DNA of 64,000 bases from Croceibacterium_B sp035470785 (GTDB lineage: Bacteria; Pseudomonadota; Alphaproteobacteria; Sphingomonadales; Sphingomonadaceae). Each line of letters opens with the position of its first letter. The stretch's first letter is position 1. A program made the translations under genes and the position numbers. Shown here one piece after another: positions 26,540 to 33,408 of this stretch. The notes beneath the pieces are model-generated. The model saw only the letters and a program-made list of their open reading frames with translations, did no database searches and was not told the origin of the DNA. The stretch is from contig DATIQN010000014.1 in the NCBI GenBank assembly GCA_035470785.1, positions 1-64,000 of the forward strand, given 5' to 3'.

Positions 26540-27559
26540 TCAGTTCTTGTCCTTATCGACCAGCTTGTTGGCGCCGATCCACGGCATCATCGCCCGCAGC
26601 TGCGCGCCGGTCTGCTCGATCGGGTGCGCGGCGGCGGCCTTGCGGGCGGCCTTCAGCTCGGGCTGGCCGGCGCGGTTGTCGAGCACGAAGTTCTTCACGA
26701 ACCGGCCCGAGGTGATGTCGGCCAGGATGCGTTTCATTTCGGCCTTGGTCTCGGGGGTGATCACCCGCGGGCCCGAAGTGATGTCGCCGTATTCGGCGGT
26801 GTTCGAGATCGAATAGCGCATGTTGGCGATGCCGCCTTCGTAAAGCAGGTCGACGATCAGCTTGGTCTCGTGGAGGCATTCGAAATAGGCCATCTCGGGC
26901 GCGTAGCCGGCTTCGACGAGCGTCTCGAACCCGGCCTGGATCAGGTGGGTGATACCGCCGCACAGCACCGCCTGCTCGCCGAACAGGTCGGTCTCGCACT
27001 CTTCCTTGAAGTTGGTCTCGATGATCCCCGAGCGGCCGCCGCCGACGCCGCTGGCATAGGCGAGGGCAACGTCGTGGGCGTTGCCGCTGGCGTCCTGGTG
27101 GACCGCGATCAGGCACGGCACGCCGCCGCCCTTGAGGTATTCGCCGCGCACCGTGTGTCCCGGGCCCTTGGGCGCGATCATGATCACGTCGATGTCGGCC
27201 GGCGGTTCGATCAGGCCGAAGTGGATGTTGAGCCCATGGGCGAAGGCGAGCGCGGCTCCGGGCTTCATCTTGCCCTTGATGTCGTTCTCCCAGATCGCCG
27301 CCTGGTGCTCGTCGGGAGCGAGGATCATCAGCACGTCGGCCCACGCGGCCGCGTCGGAGTTCGAGAGCACCTTGAAGCCGGCGGCTTCGGCCTTCTTGGC
27401 GCTGGCCGATCCGGGGCGCAGCGCGATGGCCACTTCCTTGACGCCCGAATCGCGCAAGTTCTGCGCGTGGGCATGGCCCTGGCTGCCGTAGCCGAGCACG
27501 GCGATTTTCTTGCCCGTGACCAGGTTCAGGTCGGCGTCGGCGTCGTAATAGACTTTCAT
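26540..27559 (-). CDS. ilvC: ketol-acid reductoisomerase (NADP+)
   Basis: A 339-residue class I enzyme of isoleucine/valine synthesis that rearranges and reduces acetolactate or acetohydroxybutyrate. The Rossmann loop GYGSQGHAHAQNLRDSG, the APKGPGHTVR segment, and metal-site segments DLFGEQAVLCGG and ECLHETKLIVDL are present. Start chosen at ATG 27559 (MKVYYDAD); an in-frame start nine codons upstream is less typical. It lies downstream of ilvB-ilvN on the same strand but is separated from ilvN by a palindromic repeat. Confidence 0.97.
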   Translation of the reverse strand: MKVYYDADADLNLVTGKKIAVLGYGSQGHAHAQNLRDSGVKEVAIALRPGSASAKKAEAAGFKVLSNSDAAAWADVLMILAPDEHQAAIWENDIKGKMKPGAALAFAHGLNIHFGLIEPPADIDVIMIAPKGPGHTVRGEYLKGGGVPCLIAVHQDASGNAHDVALAYASGVGGGRSGIIETNFKEECETDLFGEQAVLCGGITHLIQAGFETLVEAGYAPEMAYFECLHETKLIVDLLYEGGIANMRYSISNTAEYGDITSGPRVITPETKAEMKRILADITSGRFVKNFVLDNRAGQPELKAARKAAAAHPIEQTGAQLRAMMPWIGANKLVDKDKN

Positions 27560-27580
27560 TCTTCGTTCTCTCTGTTGGTC

Positions 27581-27668
27581 CGTCATGCTGAATTTGTTTC
27601 AGCATCCATCCCGCCTGAAAGGGCGGAGCTAGCGGCTCGATGGACCCTGAAACAAGTCCAGGGTGACG
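27581..27668. repeat. intergenic palindromic repeat between ilvN and ilvC
   Basis: Two 29-base arms (27581-27609 and 27640-27668) are imperfect inverted copies with about five or six mismatches, both built around a TTGTTTCAG / CTGAAACAA core next to CCAT / ATGG. A smaller hairpin CCGCC/GGCGG sits in the centre. This is the form of a dispersed REP-like element. It may also end or slow transcription from ilvN into ilvC. Confidence 0.75.
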
Positions 27669-27689
27669 AGTTATTGAATTCCTTGCGGT

Positions 27690-28205
27690 TTACGCCCCCT
27701 CCGCCCCGCGCATCATGCCGACGACGCCCGAGCGCGCGGCTTCGACCAGCCCGTGCTCGCGCATCCGGGCGATGAAGCCGTCGATCTTGTCGCTGGTTTC
27801 GGTCAGCTCGAACACGAAGCTTTCGGAGGTCGTGTCGACCACCCGCGCACCGGCGGCATCGGCAATGCGCTGCGCTTCGGCACGCGCCGCGCCGGCGCCG
27901 CGGACCTTGACGAGGGCCAGCTCGCGTTCGACGTGCGCGCCGGCTTCCGTCAGGTCGACGACCTTGTGCACCGGCACCAGGCGGTCGAGCTGTGCCATGA
28001 TCTGATCGATCACCGGCGGCGGGCCGTTGGTGACGATGGTGATGCGGCTGACCGCGTGGTCTTCGCTGATGTCGGCCACAGTCAGGCTGTCGATGTTGTA
28101 GCCGCGCGCGGTGAACAGCCCGGCGATCTTGGCCAGGATGCCGGCCTCGTTATCGACCGTGACCGTCAGCACGTGACGCTCGGTATCGCTCTGCTGGATT
28201 TTCAT
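27690..28205 (-). CDS. ilvN: acetolactate synthase small (regulatory) subunit
   Basis: A 171-residue regulatory subunit that confers feedback inhibition by branched-chain amino acids on the large subunit IlvB. The N-terminal ACT domain (HVLTVTVDNEAGILAKIAG, then GYNIDSLTVADI) and the C-terminal ALS_ss domain (ERELALVKVRG, SESFVFELT) are visible. The ATG at 28205 shares one base with the ilvB TGA stop, indicating coupled translation of the two subunits. The frame is open 42 codons further upstream, but that part lies inside ilvB. Confidence 0.96.
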   Translation of the reverse strand: MKIQQSDTERHVLTVTVDNEAGILAKIAGLFTARGYNIDSLTVADISEDHAVSRITIVTNGPPPVIDQIMAQLDRLVPVHKVVDLTEAGAHVERELALVKVRGAGAARAEAQRIADAAGARVVDTTSESFVFELTETSDKIDGFIARMREHGLVEAARSGVVGMMRGAEGA

Positions 28206-29947
28206 CACACCAGCGCTTTCGCTTCGTCGTTCATCGTGCCTTCGACCTGGTCGCCGTAGAGCAGCATTTCGGTGTGCGCCGCGCCGCTGGGGATCATCGG
28301 GTAGCAGTTGGCGTCTTGCGACACCCGGCAATCGACCATCACCGGGCCGTCATGGTCGATCATCGCCTGGATCGAGGCGTCGAGATCGACCTGGTCCTCG
28401 ATGCGAATGCCTTTCCAGCCGTAAGCCTCCGCAAGCGCGACGAAATCGGGCAGGCTGTCCGAATAGCTGTTCGAATAGCGGCTCTCGTACGTCAGTTCCT
28501 GCCACTGGCGGACCATACCCATGTATTCGTTGTTGAGGATGAACACCTTGATCGGCAGGCGGAACTGGCTCGCCGTGCCCATCTCCTGGATGTTCATCTG
28601 GATCGAAGCCTCGCCGGCGATGTCGATCACCAGCTTGCCGGGATTGCCGAGCTGAGCTCCGATCGCCGCCGGCATGCCGTAACCCATCGTGCCGAGCCCG
28701 CCGCTGGTCAGCCAGCGGTTCGGCTTGACGAAGCCGAAGTATTGCGCGGCCCACATCTGGTGCTGGCCGACCTCGGTGGTGATGATCGGGTCGAGGTCGC
28801 GGGTCAGCGCGAACAGCCGCCCGACCGCGAGCTGCGGCATGATTTCGCCCTTGCGCTTGGGGTAGGCGAGCGAGTCGCGCGCGCGCCAGCCGTCGATCCG
28901 CACTTTCCATTCAGCGAGATCCAGCGGTTTGCGATCGCCCCAGGCTGCGATCAACTGCTCGAGCACGGTCGCGCAATCGCCCACGACGGGTAGGTCGACC
29001 GGCACGACCTTGTTGATCGAGCTGCGGTCGATGTCGATGTGGATCTTCTTCGAGTCCGGCGAGAAGGCGTCGAGGCGCCCGGTCACTCGGTCGTCGAAGC
29101 GCGCGCCGATGTTCACCATCAGGTCACACTGGTTCATCGCCATGTTGGCTTCGAACGTGCCGTGCATCCCGAGCATGCCGAGCCAATCCGGATGATCGGA
29201 GGGGAACGCGCCGAGGCCCATCAGCGTCGACGTGACCGGCGCGCCCGTCAGCGCCTGCAATTGGCGCAGCAGCTCGCTGGCGCGCGGTCCGGAGTTTATC
29301 ACCCCACCACCGGTGTAGAAGATCGGGCGCTCGGCTCTGGCCAGCATGTCGATCGCCTGCGCGATTTCGTCCGCGGCGGCGCTGGTGCGCGGGCGGTAAC
29401 GCTGCGGGCGCTGGGCGGGCGCGTCGGACAGCGCCGCCGTCGCGACCTGGACGTTCTTGGGGATGTCGACCAGGACCGGGCCAGGGCGGCCGGTCGTGGC
29501 GATCTCGAACGCCTCGTCGATCGTCGCGGCGAGCTCGGCCGGGTCCTTCACGAGGTAGTTGTGCTTGGTGCAGTGGCGAGTGAGGCCAATCGTGTCGGCT
29601 TCCTGGAACGCGTCGGTGCCGATCAGGTTGGTCGCGACCTGGCCGGTGATCACGACTAGCGGGATCGAATCCATGAAGGCATCGGCGATGCCGGTGATGG
29701 CGTTGGTCGCACCCGGGCCTGAGGTAACGAGCACGACGCCCGGCTTGCCGGTCGAGCGGGCATAGCCTTCGGCCGCATGCGCCGCGCCGGCTTCGTGCCG
29801 CACGAGGATGTGGCGGATGCGATGATCGCCAAACAACTCGTCATAGATCGGCAGCACCGCGCCGCCCGGGTAGCCGAAGACGAATTCGACACCCTGGCGC
29901 ACCAGGCATTCGATCAAGATCGCAGCGCCGCTGCGTTCGTCGGGCAC
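28205..29947 (-). CDS. ilvB: acetolactate synthase large (catalytic) subunit
   Basis: A 580-residue thiamine-diphosphate enzyme catalysing the first common step of valine, leucine and isoleucine synthesis. The catalytic glutamate lies in ILVRHEAGAAHAAEGYARSTG near residue 50. The TPP-binding C-terminal domain shows the GDG-type site as IDIAGEASIQMNIQE and NNEYMGMVRQWQ. I chose the GTG at 29947 because it gives the usual short N-terminus before GVEFVFGYPGGAVLP and has AAGGAAG upstream. The 147-base leader contains a strong hairpin with a T-run. Confidence 0.95.
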   Translation of the reverse strand: MPDERSGAAILIECLVRQGVEFVFGYPGGAVLPIYDELFGDHRIRHILVRHEAGAAHAAEGYARSTGKPGVVLVTSGPGATNAITGIADAFMDSIPLVVITGQVATNLIGTDAFQEADTIGLTRHCTKHNYLVKDPAELAATIDEAFEIATTGRPGPVLVDIPKNVQVATAALSDAPAQRPQRYRPRTSAAADEIAQAIDMLARAERPIFYTGGGVINSGPRASELLRQLQALTGAPVTSTLMGLGAFPSDHPDWLGMLGMHGTFEANMAMNQCDLMVNIGARFDDRVTGRLDAFSPDSKKIHIDIDRSSINKVVPVDLPVVGDCATVLEQLIAAWGDRKPLDLAEWKVRIDGWRARDSLAYPKRKGEIMPQLAVGRLFALTRDLDPIITTEVGQHQMWAAQYFGFVKPNRWLTSGGLGTMGYGMPAAIGAQLGNPGKLVIDIAGEASIQMNIQEMGTASQFRLPIKVFILNNEYMGMVRQWQELTYESRYSNSYSDSLPDFVALAEAYGWKGIRIEDQVDLDASIQAMIDHDGPVMVDCRVSQDANCYPMIPSGAAHTEMLLYGDQVEGTMNDEAKALV

Positions 29948-29978
29948 GTGAACTTCCTTCTTTCGCTGCGACCGCCGG

Positions 29979-30016
29979 AAAAAAGCGACCCGGCACGATC
30001 TGCGTCGTGCCGGGTC
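29979..30016 (-). terminator. intrinsic terminator in the ilvB leader (possible attenuator)
   Basis: A perfect 12-base-pair stem (GACCCGGCACGA at 29987-29998 with TCGTGCCGGGTC at 30005-30016, six-base loop) is followed on the minus strand by six T residues (29984-29979). It lies 31 bases before the ilvB start and after the miaA stop. It can be the miaA terminator, an ilvB attenuator, or both. A smaller GAGGGC/GCCCTC hairpin precedes it at 30036-30049. Confidence 0.8.
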
Positions 30017-30061
30017 TCTCCTCTCCAACTCGGCGGAGGGCAAGCCCTCACGTTGACGCGG

Positions 30062-30090
30062 CTGCTAAGCGACAGTTTATGTCATGTCAA
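30062..30090 (-). promoter_or_regulatory. possible promoter upstream of ilvB
   Basis: On the minus strand TTGACA (30090-30085) matches the -35 consensus; 17 bases later is TAGCAG, a weak -10. If used, transcription begins upstream of the hairpin at 29979-30016, which would then act within the ilvB leader. The site begins directly after the miaA stop codon at 30094. Confidence 0.35.
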
Positions 30091-30093
30091 CCG

Positions 30094-31038
30094 TTAAAAT
30101 GCAAATATTGTTTCAAAATATGCTCCAAACCCGCAACTCTCGGACTCGCAGCGCGGCCAATCTTGCGGTGGTTGGCGACGGAACCAGGTGTACTGGCGCT
30201 TGGCGTAATTGCGCGTGGCCTGTTGCCCGCGCGCCAGCAGCTCGGCGCGCGAGCACTCGCCTCGCAAGTAGCTCGCGATCTCCGGAACCCCGATCGCGCG
30301 CATGACGGGGAGGGCACGGTCGAGGCAGCGGGCGAGCAGCGCTTGGGCCTCTTCCACAGCGCCTTCGTCAATCATGCGAGCGAACCGCGCATCGCAGCGA
30401 CCGTAGAGCACTTCGCGAGGGGGAAGCAGGATCAGCGGGTGCAGCTCGATGCCATCGGCGATCCCGCCGACGCGTTGTTTTTGCCAATGAGCTATAGGCC
30501 GGCTGGTTGAGCGTACAACTTCGAGCGCGCGAGCGATGCGCGTGCTGTCGGCGGAGTTGAGCGAGGCGGCGCGTTCGGGGTCTTCGGCCTGCAAGGCGGA
30601 GTAGGCATCTTCGACGGGCATGGCGCGCACCATCTCACGCACCTTGGGATCGATCGGCGGCACCGGCGCAATTCCTTCCAGAAGCGTGCGGATGTACAGC
30701 CCGGTGCCCCCGACGAGGATCGGCAGCTTTCCGGCAAGCTGCGCATCCTCGATCTCGCGTTTCGCCCGCGCGGCCCAGTCGGCGGCGGAGCAGGGCTCGG
30801 CGCCGTCCCACTCGCCGAACAGGCGGTGCTCCACGCCGCGCATCTCATCCTCGGTCGGCCGGGCGCTCAGAATCCTGAGGTCGCGATAGACTTGCGCGCT
30901 GTCGGCGTTGATCACGATGCAGCGGTGGCCGCGTTCCTCGACCGCCAACGCCAGTTCCACGGCGAGATCGCTCTTGCCGCTGGCGGTCGGCCCTGCAATG
31001 AGCGCGACCGCTTTCCCCGGAGACTCTCCCTTGCTCAT
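30094..31038 (-). CDS. miaA: tRNA dimethylallyltransferase
   Basis: A 314-residue enzyme that prenylates the N6 of A37 in tRNAs reading UNN codons. The P-loop LIAGPTASGKSDLA, the INADSAQVYRDLRILSARP segment, and GGTGLYIRTLLEG are diagnostic, followed by the C-terminal KRQYTWFRRQ segment. The frame stays open another 90 codons upstream, but that part is antisense to serB; the ATG at 31038 gives the standard start. It therefore overlaps the start of divergent serB by eight bases. Confidence 0.94.
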   Translation of the reverse strand: MSKGESPGKAVALIAGPTASGKSDLAVELALAVEERGHRCIVINADSAQVYRDLRILSARPTEDEMRGVEHRLFGEWDGAEPCSAADWAARAKREIEDAQLAGKLPILVGGTGLYIRTLLEGIAPVPPIDPKVREMVRAMPVEDAYSALQAEDPERAASLNSADSTRIARALEVVRSTSRPIAHWQKQRVGGIADGIELHPLILLPPREVLYGRCDARFARMIDEGAVEEAQALLARCLDRALPVMRAIGVPEIASYLRGECSRAELLARGQQATRNYAKRQYTWFRRQPPQDWPRCESESCGFGAYFETIFAF

Positions 31039-31915
31039 CGCCCGCCTGATAGCAGACCCCGCGACGCTCGAAAGGCGCGTCGATGCGGCGACGGCGGCGC
31101 TCAATGCGGCCGGCATGCCGATCGCCGAGGCGGTCATGCTCGACCATTGGAGCGAGGTACTGCAACTGATGTTGCCCGGCGAGGACGTTGCCACGCTTCG
31201 AAAGGTCATCGACGACTGCTTCGCGCCTTCGGATGCGATTATCGCCACCGAGCCGTTCCGCATTCCCAACGTATTCGTCTCCGACATGGATTCGACGATG
31301 ATCGGCCAGGAATGCATCGACGAGCTGGCGGATTATGCGGGGATCAAGCCGCAGATCGCCGCGATCACCGAGCGGGCGATGCAGGGCGAGCTCGATTTCG
31401 AATCCGCATTGGCCGAGCGGGTCGGGCTGCTCGCCGAACTCGACGAAAGCGCCATCGCGAGCTGTCTTGCCGAGCGGATCGTGCCGATGGACGGCGCGCG
31501 CACGCTGGTGGCGACGCTCAAGGCGCACGGTTGCAGCACGGTGCTCGTCACCGGCGGCTTCCATCACTTCGCCGATCCGGTCGCCGAGGAGATCGGCTTC
31601 GAACGGGTGATCGGCAACCGTCTGGAAGTGCATTCAGGCAGGCTGACCGGCGGTCTCGTCGGTGCGATCACCGGCGCTTCCGCCAAGGAAGCGGCGCTGC
31701 GCGAGGAAATGTCCCGCCATGGCGAGAGCGCCGTCAGCCTAGCCACCGGCGATGGCGCCAACGACATCCCGATGCTCGCCGCGGCCACTTACGGCGTGGC
31801 GTTCCGGGCCAAGCCGAAGGCGCGCGCTGCCGCCAATGGGTGGCTCGATCACGGCGACCTTACCTCGATCCTTAAGCTGCTCGAGATTCCCGAGCACGAC
31901 TGGGTCATGAGGTAG
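31031..31915 (+). CDS. serB: phosphoserine phosphatase
   Basis: A 294-residue HAD-superfamily enzyme, last step of serine synthesis. The nucleophile motif DMDST is at residues 85-89 (Asp85, Asp87), followed by ECIDELADYAG; motif II is in LVTGGFHHFA; the acidic motif is GDGANDIPML. I chose the TTG at 31031 since GGAGA stands seven bases before it and it gives the usual MLIARLIAD-type start. An ATG at 30998 would add 11 residues and extend the overlap with divergent miaA. Confidence 0.93.
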   Translation: MLIARLIADPATLERRVDAATAALNAAGMPIAEAVMLDHWSEVLQLMLPGEDVATLRKVIDDCFAPSDAIIATEPFRIPNVFVSDMDSTMIGQECIDELADYAGIKPQIAAITERAMQGELDFESALAERVGLLAELDESAIASCLAERIVPMDGARTLVATLKAHGCSTVLVTGGFHHFADPVAEEIGFERVIGNRLEVHSGRLTGGLVGAITGASAKEAALREEMSRHGESAVSLATGDGANDIPMLAAATYGVAFRAKPKARAAANGWLDHGDLTSILKLLEIPEHDWVMR

Positions 31916-31928
31916 TTCGGCCCTCCTG

Positions 31929-32017
31929 TTCGTCATTGCGAGCGAAGCGAAGCAATCCAGGGCGGCGCGGAATTGCCCTGGATTGCCGCGGGACCTTTGG
32001 TCCCTCGCAATGACGAA
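31929..32017. repeat. intergenic palindromic repeat between serB and a DUF418 gene
   Basis: Three nested perfect inverted repeats can be read: a 14-base outer stem TTCGTCATTGCGAG / CTCGCAATGACGAA (31929-31942 and 32004-32017), an inner 12-base stem GCAATCCAGGGC / GCCCTGGATTGC (31952-31963 and 31975-31986), and GGGACC-TTT-GGTCCC. This is a dispersed palindromic element type. Its place between the convergent stops of serB and the DUF418 gene suits a bidirectional terminator role. Confidence 0.8.
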
Positions 32018-32026
32018 AGAAGGAGG

Positions 32027-33295
32027 TTAGGCTTCGGCCAGCACCGCGGATGCGCCGCGCTTGCGCATGGGTTGCAGCTTCCACCGCGCTAGGCTGCGCC
32101 AGGCCCATTCGAACGGGCCGTAGTTGTAGCGGTCGAGCCACGGCTTCGACCACAGCAGCATTGCCGCCCAGATCACCGGCACGACCAGCCAGACCTGCCC
32201 GCGCGACAACTGGCCGTAGAGGCCGCCGAACGTGCCGTAGAACAGCAGCACGCCGATGATCGTCGAGCCGAGGTAGTTGGTGAACGCCGCCCGGCCAACC
32301 GCGGCGAAGCGGTCCGACAGCGCGCTGCGATGGCTGAACAGCAGCATGATCAGTGCGGCGTAGCCGAGCGCACCCACCGCATGCAGCGGGCTGACGTACA
32401 GCCGTATCCAGGGGATGAAGGTGAGGGCGGCGAAGTTGTCACGAACCGAAACGTAGACCGCCCAGGTGTGCACCAGCAGGTCCGTGCCAAGGCAAGTCGC
32501 GGCGATCGTCGCATAGCTACGCCGGCTCCATGCGCCGGTGAAGAAGCCCGATTTGAAGCCGGCGATGCCGATCAGCATGAAGCCGAGCGTTTCGACGCCG
32601 TAGCCGAGGATCGATTCCCACGGGTCAAGCGCGGCTTCACCCTTGGTCGAAGCGCTTATGTGCGCCGGGATGCCGTCGTGCTCGCGCTTGTCGCGCTCGA
32701 TGTCGGCGGCCGAAGCCGTCGGAGTCACCTTCTTCAGCATCACCACTGCCTTCGCGTGCAACGCTGGCGGCGCGCCCGGCTCCATGCCTTGCTGGACCAT
32801 GTGAATCTGCGGAATCGCCTGGACCCATTGCGGGATGTAGAACACGCCCAGCGAAACCGTGGCGCAGAGCAGCAGGAGTGAGGGTTTGAGCCGCCAGAAC
32901 AGGAAGGCGATCATGCCGACGAGGGCGTAATTGACCAGGATGTCGCCCCACCACAGCACGTAATAATGGATACAGCCGAACAGCAGCAGCACGATCATCC
33001 GCGCGTAGTGCACCTGCCAGCCGCGCTTGCCGGATTCGATTGCGCGGGTCACCACCAGTGTCAGCGATGCGCCGAAGAGCATCGAGAACAGCGCCCGGAA
33101 GCGTCCGTCGACGAAGATGGAGTTGAGTGCCCACATCACTTTGTCGGCCTGCGAATGGAAGCCGTAGAGGGTCGGGAAGAAGTAAGCGTCCTCGATCATC
33201 GCCATGCCGACGATGTTGACCGAAAGTATGCCCATTACCGCGATCCCGCGGATCACGTCGAGCGTCAGAATGCGATCGCCGGTGGTCGTTGCCAT
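32027..33295 (-). CDS. DUF418 family membrane protein
   Basis: A 422-residue polytopic membrane protein of the DUF418 (YeiB-like) family. It starts with the typical RILTLDVIRGIAVMGILSVNI segment, which resembles the acyltransferase/HGSNAT fold, has the FSMLFGASL segment, and ends with a block of helices (SLGY-like AVGRAAFTNYLGSTIIGVLLFYG, then WKPWLDRYNYGPFEWAWR-like residues). About ten to eleven helices are expected, plus a polar loop near residues 170-215. The substrate is unknown. A short palindrome lies just upstream of its start. Confidence 0.88.
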   Translation of the reverse strand: MATTTGDRILTLDVIRGIAVMGILSVNIVGMAMIEDAYFFPTLYGFHSQADKVMWALNSIFVDGRFRALFSMLFGASLTLVVTRAIESGKRGWQVHYARMIVLLLFGCIHYYVLWWGDILVNYALVGMIAFLFWRLKPSLLLLCATVSLGVFYIPQWVQAIPQIHMVQQGMEPGAPPALHAKAVVMLKKVTPTASAADIERDKREHDGIPAHISASTKGEAALDPWESILGYGVETLGFMLIGIAGFKSGFFTGAWSRRSYATIAATCLGTDLLVHTWAVYVSVRDNFAALTFIPWIRLYVSPLHAVGALGYAALIMLLFSHRSALSDRFAAVGRAAFTNYLGSTIIGVLLFYGTFGGLYGQLSRGQVWLVVPVIWAAMLLWSKPWLDRYNYGPFEWAWRSLARWKLQPMRKRGASAVLAEA

Positions 33296-33408
33296 GCGAA
33301 TTCCCCGAGCGCGCGACCCCAGGCGCGGTCAGGGCAGTGTGTTATTCAACTAACACCCTTTAGGGAAGATGGGTTCGATCGAAAGCTGTTGAGGGCCGAC
33401 GAGCGCGC

